This document shows positions 32,441 to 44,523 of a DNA stretch of 64,000 nucleotides, piece after piece. The notes under the pieces are model-generated. The model was given only the letters and a program-made list of their open reading frames with translations. It was not told the DNA's origin and did not search any database. The stretch comes from Ridgeia piscesae (lineage: Eukaryota; Annelida; Polychaeta; Sabellida; Siboglinidae): NCBI GenBank assembly GCA_025642075.2, contig JAODUO010000960.1:111001-175000 (forward strand), written 5' to 3'. Positions within the stretch are counted from its first letter, which is position 1. Every line of letters starts with the position of its first letter. A program made the translations under genes and the position numbers.

Positions 32441-33000
32441 CTAACACATCCAATATTCAACTACAAGTAAAAAGTTGGCTTGTTGTCTTAGCTTTTGTGA
32501 AGTTCCTCTGAGGTTTTGCCTTATGAGGCCCAGCACTCTGGGAGGTGATGTTGTTATGTGGCTCTGCCATGACTTTGTGTTAGATATAATGACACCTAGG
32601 TATGGATGCTGTGTGACCACAGAAAGTGTAAATCCTCCTAGATGACAGTCAGCATTGCTTGTGTTGCAATGGAGGATAATTCGCTTGGTGTGACATTTTT
32701 CGGTGTTAAATTTCATCTGCCATATGTCAGACCTTTTCTGGAGTTTGTTCATATCTTCTTGGAGAGCTACTGAATCATCTGGGTTGGAAATGGCAAAAAG
32801 ACGGAGCTTAGAAGTTATTCCTGTTGGTAGGTCGTTGGTGAGGGATAGAAAAGCAGTGGACTGACGACTGTCCCCTGGGGGACTCCTGAGGTGATGGAAC
32901 CCAGTCCGAACACTTTCCATCTACCATTACTCTTTGAAATCGGGATGTCAGGTAGTTTTGTATTCACAGTGGAGAGTGCTAGAGCTTTGTGATGTCATTC
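32441..33000 (-). pseudogene. LINE reverse transcriptase fragment (family D), catalytic box deleted
   Basis: On the minus strand pieces of the same ORF as at 25600-27180 are seen: [75 protein letters not shown]. Where relatives have LRLFADD, this copy reads LRLFAISNPDDS: the aspartates of the active site are removed by a small deletion that keeps the frame. The GVPQGTV region at about 32880-32900 is in another frame. Dead copy. Confidence 0.88.
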
Positions 33001-33289
33001 TTTATCTACAATGGTACAAGGTCATAGAATTTTGATAGCTGGGTGTTCACAAAACTTTTTCTGGTAAACCGTTGACGTTAAAAATTTAATATATTTAAAA
33101 TTGTAAATTTGTATTGCCTATTTGTCCTTTCAACTGGTTGTTCAAGGTTTCTGTTTAATTTGTTTGTTACACAGCAAATTATGTTTCCTGCAATGTTGAC
33201 ATCCCCAAAACCCAGGTTATCATGTCTTAATTTAAAAATGAAGCCGCATAATGCTTTCGGTTCCTATGTCATTACAGTTGTTCGAAATT

Positions 33290-34060
33290 GTTAGGGAAGA
33301 TTGTATCCGAAGTAATGAGACGGATCCGTGTGAATGCGGTCCGCCCGCTTCGTCCCATCCGCATGTTCGTGGTCCGCCTTATAGCATGCACCCTCACAAC
33401 CAACAGCGAGTTCGCGAACCCGAGCGAAAAGTCGGTAAAAGGCGAGATTAGAGTCAGACTGGAGGTTTTACGACTGTAGTCGTTCATGTTTACGCTGTCT
33501 TCTCGGCTTGCCAATTGCATTCAGACAACACTAGATGTGGCAGTAAACTGTCGTGGTGTCTTGTTGTGTATCTTGATGAATGCACAGTACTGTTGGTATC
33601 CGAATCCGATGGCAAGGATGCCACTTGCAGTTGCCATAGCGTGCAGAACCGCGCACCGTTCGGGACCAACCGGAACAAAGCCGAGCCCGAGTTCTGTGAC
33701 TGTTGGCGAGCTATAGGCATAGCTATACGCCCTTAACTTGATCAGTGATTTACAAACGAACCGAATGGCATGATCACCACACCGTTGTAGTTACCGTCTA
33801 GCCTCAAGTCTAGGTGTTTTCATGTTTACCTTGTTGAAGTGAAGACGCGTCGGTCGTCGGCGTCGCGACAATTCCATGCACACACAGTGACAGTGAAAGT
33901 GTCGCATGTCCTGATACGGCATAGCACAGTAGTTTGATCTCGGTATTACTATAAGTGCATATCATGTCATGCACTGTACATTTTAAATTAATGAAATTTT
34001 GCCACTTACAAGGTGGATTTGCAATATACTTAGCCATCGAATAGGATATAGATTTTGCTG
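33290..34060. other. Relatively GC-rich island upstream of the second THAP exon
   Basis: It contains the inverse copy of the short element also found upstream of DDX49 (33320-33400). At 33486-33736 all three plus frames and one minus frame stay open for about 70-80 codons. I cannot choose one as coding. It may be promoter or 5' untranslated sequence. Confidence 0.35.
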
Positions 34061-34065
34061 CCAAT

Positions 34066-34452
34066 ATGGTGCAGTGTGCTGCATACGATTGCAAGAATTC
34101 AAACCCAAAGAATGGCGAACTGTCTTATTTCCATTTTCCTGTGAACAAACCAGAAGCGAAAGAATGGATTCGTAATTGTGGAAGGGTTGGTTGGAATCCC
34201 ACACAATTTAGCGTACTTTGTTCAGCACATTTTGAAGAGACTTGCTTTAAAGATGATTTGTACCATAAGCTAATGGGGCAGGATCCAACAAAAAGACGGC
34301 GACCAAAACGTTTGAAACCTGGCTCTGTGCCAACAATTTTTAATTTTAAGAGCATAAAGTCGAAACAACGCAAATTCTCAATTGCACGAGCTGCAAAGTC
34401 GAAGCGCAAGGAGGTTAGTGTTTATTCAGTAACTGAGAATGATAATCTACTG
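34066..34452 (+). CDS. THAP zinc-finger first exon, copy 2
   Basis: From ATG 34066: MVQCAAYDCKNSN, LSYFHFPVNK, WIRNCGRVGW, CSAHFEETCF and PGSVPTIF give a complete C2CH THAP domain, then a basic tail. Two possible donors are in phase: GAG/gttagtg at 34413, shared with copy 1, and the stronger CTG/gtaagt at 34452. Similarity to copy 1 extends past the first donor (VSV...DNL), which may be leftover duplicated intron or coding sequence. Unspliced, the frame ends at 34461. Confidence 0.88.
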
Positions 34453-37400
34453 GTAAGTTGAGGTACAAAATAACATATTTACCACTCTGCTTGTGTTGAT
34501 ATTTCACCATTGCTGGTGTGAATGATATTGATAAAACTGGTTGGGGCCTCATTGCCTTGCAGTAACAAATACAGTCATACACGACACTGGTATCAATACA
34601 GTTATAACTAAAATTATAACTGGAAAACTAAACAATATTTGTAAAGATGAAGGGGGAGTAGAGATTCTAACCTCCAAATCGACCACCAGCATGGCCTATT
34701 TGATAGCATTTGCATACGTAAATGGTTATGAAATTTAACGTTATTTCCTTGAAAATTGATGTAATTTTACTAGCGTGCTGTCAAATAAAATAATTAAGTA
34801 TGCATAGGAATGCACTTGTGTAATTTCCACTGTGCGTTTTACTTGCGTTATTCCATAGAGGAAATAATAATAGCTTTTCTATGCAGCATTTGGGAATAAT
34901 ATGAAAATGTAATGTGTTGGATACTTGGGGGCTGGGGCTTATCCACGCAGACTATCGGTCAGCGCAATCAACAACGTGCCAAATATCATCCACCCAGCAA
35001 AGACAGTTAAATAGCTAGGGCATGCTTAAGTGTAGTGTACGGACATGCCTCTGCTTTCCCTAGATGTGATGACTCACAAATAAATAGGGATGATTCCTGT
35101 AATTAAACTACAGTTATCTAAAATCCATTGATATTATATCTTTGTGTATATATACATTTCTTCAAATCATGCACAACAATGTCAAAAGCGATATATATAA
35201 TATATATATATATATACACACCTGTATATAATATATATGTAATTATATACTGTATGTTATGATTGATACATAAATATTAGTTTAGTGAAGGAAAGTGTTG
35301 TGCATGATTTGAAGAAAGAAATTATTAAATAATTTGGCAGCATACTATATTTAAAAGGCATGACTCCCAACCTACAAATAGAATGCATTATAGAGTCTAC
35401 CCGTATTCTGTTTCAGCTCATTGACCAACTGTTGTCTGGTGACGACACTAGAGTAAGCAAGTCTACTGCAGCTCCACCTAACTGTGTACGTACACCATTC
35501 ATACCCCCTTTGTTCAATAATCTGAAAACAGGTAATTATATTGCGAGTACCTACCTACCCATGCTACTGATTCATGATGCTGAATGAGTTACCTTTTCAG
35601 TTTGATTTGGCTGTTTTCTCATAGTGTGATTATTTTATTCTGTGATGTTGCAAACATTATTTTGGGGAAAAAATCATACAGAACTTTTTGTTTGTCATGT
35701 TGCGTAATGTTCCAGATGCGTTGCGCCATGTTGGAAGTTGTGGCTTTTTGTTAAGGGGTAACCCCCGGTTATAAACAAGTGTTGAAGCTAATTAGAGAAT
35801 TACAAAATTCTTCACCCAAATCTCACAACTTGCCACCGTGGCAAAACACAAAGGCAGCATCCAGAACGTAAGAACATATCATTTAGATGATATGTGACTG
35901 TGATTTAATGAACACAGAGCCATGGTATATTTTTGATGATTTTTCAAACTTGGATATCTGACCACTGGGTGTCGCCATATTACAGTCAAGCTGCGTTTGG
36001 TTTGACTACCTCATATCTAGTCAATGTAAATATGTGTTTTGTGTGATTTACTTCATCGATAGACATTTCTGTGTGAAAACAAGAACATGGTGTCATAATA
36101 TTATGGTAAGCGTTATACAGATCAACAAATCATTTGTACCAAAAATCTCCAACTCTGCCTGTTGAAGCACCAAACACATCAATCAAAACCTGTAACCGGA
36201 CTCCCGTGCCAAACATTGGTGGTGGTTAAATCTCACCAGCTACTTGGCAGAATTCTGAGCGAATCAGTCATGCGAATGTTTTTAATCAACTGTATTCTAA
36301 CCTCAGAAAGAATTATTATATTTGCAGCATATCATCGCTCCCATAGTGACGTCTGAAGAACAACACTGCAGCGCTGTTGGCAGTTATTCACATTTGTTAG
36401 AACTTGAAGCACCCACTTATCTGGACAGCTGCGAAATTCAGCAAGAATCTTCAAACATTTCTACAGAGTGCCAAGTATTACAAGGTATGCAGTAATTAGC
36501 AACATTCCCACACAAAAAGTGGTGTTGTTAGAATAAGAACTAACTACCCCCGGTACTCCCATAAAAAAATCAATTCTTGCAGGTGTGACATACATGTTGC
36601 TAGGCAATATTTCATGCAGTGGACATGTAAATTCACTCTTTTTATCTATTGGAACATGTTCTTGTATCAACAACTGATTGTTCCGACCAGTATTAATTTT
36701 CCTTTGCACATTTAAGGAATGTCTTGAGGTGCCTTATGATTGTATTATAATAATGATTAAAACTTGTGAAAATTATTGACATAAACATAATTATTCATAT
36801 GTTTGATATGTGAATCAAGGGATGGGGTATCTGGGTTTGTTTGATTTACTTAATTATTTATACCTTTGATATGTGAATCAAGGGATGGGGTATCTTGGTT
36901 TGTTAGATTTACTTAATTATTTATACCTTTGATATGTGAATCAAGGGATGGGGTATCTGGGTTTGTTTGATTTACTTAATTATTTATACCTTTGATATGT
37001 GAATCAAGGGATGGGGTATCTTGGTTTGTTAGATTTACTTAATTATTTATACCTTTGATATGTGAATCAAGGGATGGTGTATCTTGGTTTGTTAGATTGA
37101 CTTTGTCATTTACGAACACCAAATCTGAACGGATGTTACTAATGCATAAAAATGTGATATTAATCGTTGTTTTGAAATGTGCATTCAGAAACGTTGTTCT
37201 GTTCAAAGGTCTTGCAAGTGTAAAGTCTGAAGACAACATAGGTTTACCAGAAGATTTCTTGCGGCTCAACGAGATGTGTTGGCAAACTGACCAGAGTCCA
37301 TCGGATTACCTGGAGTCACCCATCCCAGTCATGGGTGAGGCTATTGAATGTAACAGCAGAAGTGGAAAGCCAAGAAGATGGGTTGTGTGTGTAGGGGGAG

Positions 37401-38047
37401 TGTTGAAAGAGGTATTGGTGGTGGACGACCCAGAGTGGACTGTAGAGACATTGACTGATAGAGACAACATTGATCAGAATGTGACACACAATGACGAGGC
37501 CATCTCCAAAGTCGATGGAACACAGATGAACGTTAGCACTGTGGACACAGAACACTCCTGTGACCAGGAACAAATGGTTGCAGTTGTGACTCCAAGCCAA
37601 GAAGAAAACGTTGCAGATGTGACTGCGTGCACGTGCGATGTGTGTGGAAAGTCATTCACGATGTCCAGTGTGTCTCACGGTCAAGAAACAGTTAGCACTG
37701 GTGTGAAACCAAGCAAATGTTCTACGTGTGACATGTCGTTCACGAATGATAGCTACACAGAGTGTCAACACAACAGTAATACTCTACTGGGACTTACCAG
37801 TGTATATCACCACAGTTGCTCGACGTGTGGACAGTCGTTTACAAACTCTAGTGAACTTGAGGTTCACGAAAATGTTCACACTAACGAAAGAGTGCACAAG
37901 TATTCTACACGCAGTACCACGACCGTAATATCCGACACACAACAGAATTGCACTGGCGTAAAGGGGCCTCCTTGTTGTCAGTGTGGTGTGTCATTCCCAT
38001 ATCGTAGTTACATAAATCTTCATCACAACTATACTTTACCAGTTTAG
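34066..38047 (+). CDS. THAP-C2H2 zinc-finger protein gene, four-exon model
   Basis: The model joins exons at 34066-34452 (or donor after 34413), 35417-35452, 36328-36484 and 37209-38047. Both donor choices in exon 1 keep phase, and the whole model is a multiple of three (about 459-472 residues). The N-terminus is a THAP domain and the C-terminus holds degenerate C2H2 fingers with TGVKP-like linkers; the middle has VKSE, a possible SUMO-attachment motif. Such a layout suggests a sequence-specific transcription regulator in the nucleus. Exon 1 and the finger exon are firm as coding sequence; their membership of one gene, and the 36-nt exon in particular, are inference from phase and splice sites. 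Confidence 0.55.
35417..35452 (+). CDS. Possible 36-nt exon
   Basis: ttttcag-like acceptor (ctgtttcag/CTCATT) and donor CTAGA/gtaagc bound 12 codons, LIDQLLSGDDTR, phase 0 at both ends, fitting between its neighbours. Small, so chance is possible. Confidence 0.4.
36328..36484 (+). CDS. Probable internal exon of the THAP-C2H2 gene
   Basis: Acceptor atttgcag/CATATC and donor CAAG/gtatgc enclose 52 open codons plus one base: HIIAPIVTSEEQ, LLELEAPTYLDSCEIQQESS and ECQVLQ. The content is acidic and Ser-rich, as in linker regions of such factors. The phase accepts exon 1 and gives the finger exon its frame. Confidence 0.55.
36791..37098. repeat. 63-bp tandem repeat, about 5 copies
   Basis: Unit 'cctttgatatgtgaatcaag' 'ggatggggtatctgggtttg' 'tttgatttacttaattattta'. 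Copies ending in gggtttgtttg and in tggtttgttag alternate, which points to growth by two-unit steps. It lies in the intron before the finger exon. Confidence 0.93.
37209..38047 (+). CDS. C2H2 zinc-finger exon with degenerate fingers
   Basis: The frame is open from 37055 to TAG 38047; I start the exon at 37209 because caaag/GTCTTG gives the phase the upstream exon needs. After SVKSEDNIG and a polar stretch come four finger-like units: CDVCGKSF (no proper His pair), CSTCDMSF (His spacing broken), CSTCGQSF...HENVH (the only full C2-H2 finger) and CCQCGVSF...HH. The linkers TGVKP and TNERVHK resemble TGEKP. Poor fingers suggest relaxed constraint or a recently shortened gene, supported by more finger remnants downstream. 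Confidence 0.7.
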
Positions 38048-38375
38048 CACACCACAGATGTTCGATGTGGAAAATCGTTTATACAGTCTAGCGAACTTAA
38101 GATTTGCAAGAATGTTCATAATACATGTAGATGTACCTGTAAGGCCATGTTCCTCATATAGAAAATCGTCTAGTGAACTTAAGATTTACAAGTGCTCATA
38201 CAGATGTGAGCCATTAATTTTACTGGTTCCTAATGGAAGTCGTTCCTACAGTGTAGTGGGTCGAGGATCAGGAGACTGCTCATAAAAACCATCCACTTGT
38301 TCCTCGTGGAAAATCATTTACAACATCCAGCTCCCTTAAGCAACATGAAAATATTCATACAGGTATAAAGTGAAT
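38048..38375 (+). pseudogene. Out-of-frame C2H2 finger remnants
   Basis: Just after the stop the sequence still encodes RCGKSFIQSSELKICKNVH in one frame and, at about 38300-38372, GKSFTTSSSLKQHENIHTG in another, with frame breaks between them. The array was once longer and has been cut by stops and shifts. Confidence 0.75.
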
Positions 38376-38649
38376 AGTTGTGTAGTGAACCTGAGGTTTA
38401 TGAGAAATTCACACATTAGTGGGTGTCGTAAAAGGTATATAACTGCAGGTCTAGAAATAAATATTTGGTTGTGAATAATTAAATTGCGTTTTCTTATTGT
38501 GCATTTTATTGAGGCATATTTTCAGTAAATGGTTCAATGTAATGTGAATTATTTTATCAGTGCAGTTAACTGAAGTCAAACTTTATTTTTACTGCGTATT
38601 CAGCGGCACCTAAGAACAGTATAACTATTTTGATAAGCACAGTCACTCT

Positions 38650-39285
38650 TCTGTCTCATTGCTGTTATGATGTTAGTGTTATGGCCTATGTCTACCCTAC
38701 ACCTATTTGCTGAATCACAGTAAGTTAAACTACTGGTTTTGAAATGGACTGCATTTAAATCGTTTGATATCATACTCACAAATCATAAAAAATCAATACG
38801 ATAATTTCGGTTAATTCTTGCATTATCTCTCTGAAACTTTGTAACTTAGCCTAACATTGTTAATGTAAGGGATACTTCAGAATTGTCAAGTTTTGTAGTC
38901 CGCTAGGGGGCAGCACAAGCTCAACATTGTTGGCATTACTCAATTTTGAGATTTCGCACATTGTATTTGAGCATATTTTGTATTTGAACAGACTGTATTT
39001 GAATAGATTATTTGCAATAAACTAGTACAGTGCAGAATCGAAAGTCAGATTTCAACAATGTTGCCATGTGAAATCAAGGCCCTAATATCGTTCCATTATG
39101 TACACCCGAGTCGAACTAGTTTATTGACTGGCAGTCGCGACTGCTTCACCCATGAGAACAGCGCAAATACCTGCCCCAATTTGAAGACGCATAAACAATT
39201 TATGAACATTCCAGGTTAATGATCCGTCCAATCGCATGAACGGCTGAACGTTTTGTGTATTCGAATATTTGCGAGGATCTTCTAC
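38650..39285. repeat. Dispersed repeat, copy A (uninterrupted)
   Basis: It shares ordered blocks with 48010-49290: 'ttatggcctatgtctac', 'gataatttcggttaattct', 'agtcagatttcaac', 'tcgcgactgcttcaccc', 'tgagaacagcgcaaatacct' and 'ggttaatgatccgtccaatc'. It runs through the point where copy B carries an insertion (39143-39151 is the empty target). Confidence 0.9.
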
Positions 39286-39289
39286 AGCC

Positions 39290-39785
39290 AAACTAAAAAC
39301 CCTGTTCACGATACCCCACTCTCCTCATAGCTACCTAGCGAGCTTGTCTTACAAGCTAATTAGCCATCGACTAGCCAGAAGATTATTAGGCGTCTTAAGA
39401 AAAACTACACAATACTAATTATCTTTTGCTAGAATAGCATCAGTCGTACCATAGTTTCCACCGTGGTTTGTGATGACGGGCCAAAAACCACAAGTGCGCT
39501 AAAAAAGAGTAACCACACTACAAGAAATGTAGGAAAGCATTCGTTTATTTTGTAAATGTCCCAGCAACAACGAGAAAAAGGATGTATGCAAATGATCAAC
39601 ATTTCGTAAGGATCAAGGAAGGCCATATAGTCCAAAAAGCCGCCGTTGTCATGCAAACGACTAATCTTTAAAAAAATATGTCTCGCTGTTCATACGATTA
39701 ATACTTGGCATTCCTAATATCCCGTAATGATGGAATTACTTTTATTTTATTCTTTAATAAACGTACAAGTAACTATATCGTACAT
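39290..39785. other. No gene recognised
   Basis: Short open frames only. Confidence 0.4.
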
Positions 39786-39787
39786 CT

Positions 39788-40120
39788 ATAAATACCAGTT
39801 ATAACAAAACCTTAACCCAATACCATTCACACGAAAAAAACTATATTTATAACCATATTATGTAACTGTTCTAATAAAACCTTAATCCAATACCATTAAC
39901 ACGACACAAACTATAATTATAACCATATTATGTAACTGTTCTAATAAAACCTTAACCCAATACCATTAACACGACACAAACTATATAATCATAATTATTC
40001 TAATAAAACCTTAACCCAATACAATTCACACGACCAAAAACTATATAACAATGTGTCTATATTACTATTATAATAAAACCTTAACCCCACAACATTCGCG
40101 CGATCATAAGCTATAAGTGT
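39788..40120. repeat. About 65-70-bp tandem repeat, 5 copies
   Basis: Unit built on aataaaaccttaacccaata, ccatt(a/c)acacgacacaaact and 'ataattataaccatattatg'. Copies diverge toward the high end. Confidence 0.9.
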
Positions 40121-40439
40121 ATCTAAACATTACTATTCTAATCACACCATCACAACTCTCTTACGTACAGTATCAAGTATATCACTAGTACTACATAGTA
40201 TCTAAACATGCACAGGCAACACGGACGTGCTTTTCCAAAAAAGTGAGGTTTGTATGTAAACACGATCACGACCTGCCTGGCGAATCACCGTGATTGGATT
40301 ATAGTATTAATAGATCTCGACATGGCAATGCGATCCCCTGGCGACTAAACATAGGCTTTTGAAATATGCAGGTGGGTTGTACAGTACACAGTTCCGAATT
40401 TTGTGAAACTTTCCTGAAAATTGTAACGGATATAATTTG

Positions 40440-40541
40440 CAAGTAGAAATCAATAACGAAGTTAAATAAACTATTCCGTTACAAGTAAAAGTACTTGATC
40501 AGAAGTATACTCCGTTACGCGCCACCTAGCCAGCACTGACA
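40440..40541. mobile_element. hAT-like element terminus
   Basis: The high end reads gccagcactg, whose inverse CAGTGCTGGCTAGGTGGCG followed by repeated 'aagtac(t)tttact' is typical of hAT-type MITE ends in animals. The other end is not found, so the boundary is one-sided. Confidence 0.45.
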
Positions 40542-41071
40542 TGTTTTTTGTGTTACAACCAATCTTATCTACATATCCCTTTTAAATGGTTAAACACTAA
40601 ACATCCTATGAACCTTTCTTTTGTTTACAGTTTTACAATGATTCATTTCGCAAAATGGATATGAGACCTTTATAATCATAGTTTTGTCAAGCTGAATATT
40701 TTTAATCGATGGAATGACAACTCCCTTTTATCTCGCATCGCGTTGTGTCCCATCCTCCTTCCGTCGCTTTCTCCGTCGCCGTCTACCTTCTTCAGTTGAT
40801 TTGTTAACGAGTCTCACGTTGTAGTTCATCATAGCTGCAACTTTCCGAACGTAAAACAAATGACATTGACTGCGACATCAATAAAACGAATTGCTAAACG
40901 GGCTTGACGTCCTTCTTTTAACATCTTCTGATGGTTAATGTTAGACGAGCAGCATGCCATTTCATAGGCATGAATCAAACAATTACTACATAGAATGGAT
41001 ACATTGTTGATTTGATGAAGAACATCACATACGAACGCAAGAACGCACATATTCTCTCTCGCACACACACA

Positions 41072-41073
41072 TC

Positions 41074-41155
<82 letters not shown>

Positions 41156-41158
41156 ACA

Positions 41159-41209
<51 letters not shown>

Positions 41210-41225
41210 ACCCAACACACACACA

Positions 41226-41256
<31 letters not shown>

Positions 41257-41300
41257 CACCACACACACACACAACACACCACCCACACACACCCACCAAC

Positions 41301-41364
<64 letters not shown>

Positions 41365-41480
41365 CACCCCACCACACACACACCCCCACACACACACCAC
41401 CCACCCACCCACCCACCCCCACACACACACACACCCCCCATACACACACCCACACACACACGCACACACACACACACACA
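41072..41480. repeat. (CA)n and CA-derived microsatellite
   Basis: Pure CA at first, then variants with ccca steps (cacaccca, cccaccca). Long open frames of Thr/His or Cys/Val here are artefacts. Confidence 0.97.
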
Positions 41481-41489
41481 TCGCCTAAA

Positions 41490-41800
41490 TGGCTGGGATA
41501 AAATAAATAATAATAATAAAAGCGTTTCTACAGCGCCATAATTCCAAGTTACCTTGTTCGAAAGCGCACTTACAAAGACACATTAAAACAAACTAAAAGT
41601 TAGAGATAATAAAAACATGGCATCAAATATCCAATTAAATCATCATTAAGATATAAATATACTTATAAAAAATTATACTTTGAATGTAAGAGTATTAAAA
41701 ATAGCTCAGAATAATAAATAAATAAGTAAATCCTGAAAACATAAAAAGTCCAATCGAGCGACAATATTAAATGTCTGCCAAAGTTCAAGAATAAAAAGCT
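41490..41800 (-). repeat. Possible LINE/SINE 3' tail
   Basis: 'aataataataataaaagcg' then gtttctacagcgccataatt resembles an inverted 3' tail with a microsatellite end. No coding part is seen. Confidence 0.35.
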
Positions 41801-42399
41801 CTTTTGAATAAATGAGTTTTAAGGAGAATGAATGGGTTGGGTAGTGTATTTACTTAATATATTATATATATAAACGATGTGGGCTTCAAATCACAACAAC
41901 GTTTGATATGTTTACAAAAGTTATATGGGTATGCTTATCCAAGCTTCAATAGATCACTGAATTATATATAACGAATGTATGTTCAGTAATGTTAACTGTA
42001 AATGGATTTGTCTTGTTAGTATTATATTTCAATACATTAAATACACAGGCGTGACAGTACCTTCAAGGAGGTACACTCACCATCCTCTCTTCTGTTGGCA
42101 TCTTTCTCAGCATATTATTCAAATGTCGCAAATCTGTGGCCACGTCTTTCATTCTGGCAAATGACAAATCAATATTCCATTGGTAACGGAACAGAGCCCT
42201 GAGTTATTATATAATGCATAGAAAATGCAGTTTATAAAGTGATGAAACTTGGCACGAACTCCCTGATGTAAGAAGTAGAACACACAGTAATGCTTCTCTA
42301 CATATCTTTTACGGGCGATCCCCGCACCACTGAATGACCACTCACTCTGATGATCTCGTACTCAAGTTAGTAACCACCTATCTGGAAAACGCTCAATCC

Positions 42400-43480
42400 T
42401 TCTGATGACTTACAAACTATTTGCGACTTACTGGACCCAAAGCGAAACGATGTGGGCTCCTTGTCCAAACTACATGACAAGATGCTCTGTTATGATGGCA
42501 CATGCAGGATGTCACGTACCCGTGTCCTCGGGAGGACCTACATCAAGATGACTGACATCCATCTCAGGTTCACTGCATCTCACCGTGCAGGAAATTGGGA
42601 ACACAGTTTTGCTGTGCTGTCTAGTGACACACTCCCGTTATTGTTGCTGCTGGTCACCATAACTACAGTTTTCACTACCACTGTACGAAGCGAACAGCCT
42701 CGACAACACAGTACCAGATGTATGACGAGGATATTTTGAGACATCTTCATAATTTTTATGCTAGGTCTAATAGCATTATCAGAAAATTTCACCACTGTTC
42801 CGTGGGTGTTAAACTACGTCTGTTTCATGCATATTGCTGTACAACTTATTGTTGCCAGTTGTGGGTTTACTTCAACAAGGGCTCTTATTTAAAAACTAAA
42901 GTTGCCTACAACAATATACATAGACGGATTTTGGGATATAACCGACGGGACAGCGCGAGTAGCATGTTTGCTAATAATGCTATTGATACATTTAACGCCC
43001 TATTACGTAAGAACATTTAAGGTTTAGAAAAACGCATTTTTAACATAAATAATGACTTGATTAGGGTTATGTACAATTGCTTTGAAATAGTAAATGGCCC
43101 AATGTGGATTAGCTGGGCCAATTCGTTGTACACAGTAAATCTGTAAGATAGTCATCATATCTCGCATATAACTTTATTTTTATTTATTTATTATTTATTT
43201 ATTATTTCTAAAGTCAGTAAGTTGTTTATATAATTTACTTTTTAAACGGTGTTTATTTCCATGAATTAATTGCATATTTATTATACAATCACATCCTATA
43301 TATTGCTCATTATTTTATCTGTTTTTCTACAATTTTACATTTATCTAACTTATAACCTTATTTATTTTTGTTCTATTCATTTTTTAACATATTTGATCTT
43401 TTATAGGCTACTTAGATGTATGTACCAATTGTATATGGGTTTTTACCTGAAATAAATGTATTCGTATTCGTATAGCACTG
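42400..43480 (+). pseudogene. LINE C-terminal fragment with 3' tail (family E)
   Basis: The frame 42718-43020 encodes DEDILRHLHNFYARSNSIIR, KFHHCSVGVKLRLFHAYC, YNNIHRRILGY and SASSMFANN. This is the end of a LINE ORF of a family common in marine invertebrates (KF..CS..VK..LF.AYC, SAS.MF). The region before it (42430-42600) has a weaker broken frame. After the stop the tail ends near 43470 in 'tgtattcgtattcgtata', a typical repeat end of this group. Confidence 0.8.
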
Positions 43481-44323
43481 TTTCAGGAAGGATCGTTTTG
43501 TCGGGCTGGTTGATTCAATGGTGTTCCAGCTGATATTGCTCATGACCAGATATAAATATTGAGGAAACCACTGGGGAACCATTGTCCTATGGTACAGCAA
43601 GCTTTGTTTGAGTGAAATGGGTCGATGCGTCATAGCTGTAAGGCAGGGTGGTTAACAGCAGTGCTGAAATAAAAAGACGCTGTATTAAATCAGCCGGTCA
43701 GCTGAGACCGGACATTTTTAAGCCGACGGTCCGAGGGTCATTTCACAGTAACAGGCATATTTCGTCCGGAGTAAAACAACATTATATTTATCGCATTTTC
43801 GTCGTTAGTTATGTAGCTTAATATAGTGTTTCCTATTTCATTTTTATTTTATTAGCATGACGTCATGAATGAATGTCATCTACGTCACGAAAATATTCCC
43901 AGATTGATGTCAATTTATTGCTCCTTTTTCAAACATATGTTCTTATAATTTGTGGCCCACTTTATTTACGTACATTTGCTCAATATGTGTTCGATGTTTT
44001 TATCTCTTGTGACACAGCCAAATACCATAGAACCTGAAGAAGTGCCTAGTGTCTCATATATCTGACATGGACGGAAATTTGGAGTACATGTAGTGAGTTA
44101 TTATTTTGAGACTTAAACATACTTCATGTTGTGCTTGGCTTTTTCATGAAGGAAAACAAGTAGATTTTCTGTATGAATCGGTATGTATTCATTGGATCAG
44201 TTAGTTAAGTTTCGACATATTAAGCAAAATATATCCGTGACGTATATGACTTTTCGTGACATAGGTGATATGCTGTGACGTAGATGACATATCTACGTTG
44301 ATGACTCGGAATAACAAAGTGAT

Positions 44324-44523
44324 ACTGCAACTATTCGTAGATTCCTGGGTGCAAAACGACTGCTTGTACAATCAGCCAAAGAGGACGCTTTTGAATTCAA
44401 TAAGATATCTGCAGATATACTTTTCTGTGAAGTCGATTTAGGTGCCCACATTGCCTTCCTGGAGATTCTCCCTAAGCGGACGCAGAATGGCGTAGTGCAG
44501 GCTAATGTTGAATGTATTGATTG
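44324..44523 (+). CDS. Exon-like open frame, unknown product
   Basis: About 65 open codons (TIRRFLGAKRLLVQSAKEDA, ILFCEVDLGAHIAFLEIL, NGVVQANVECID) end at a good donor, ATTG/gtaagc. The start is unclear; I see no convincing acceptor. I recognise no family. It may belong to an older element or a fragment of a host gene. Confidence 0.25.

Noticed and set aside
33486..33736. Candidate small secreted Cys-containing protein
   Set aside because: Three plus frames and one minus frame are all open; no frame has a domain, signal peptide and splice context together.
37189..37208. Acceptor cattcag at 37188 for the finger exon
   Set aside because: It gives the wrong phase for the exon at 36328-36484; caaag/GTCTTG at 37209 fits. 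If the finger exon belongs to another gene this choice would be open again.
41012..41488. Thr-His and Cys-Val open frames of about 150 codons
   Set aside because: Products of the CA dinucleotide array.
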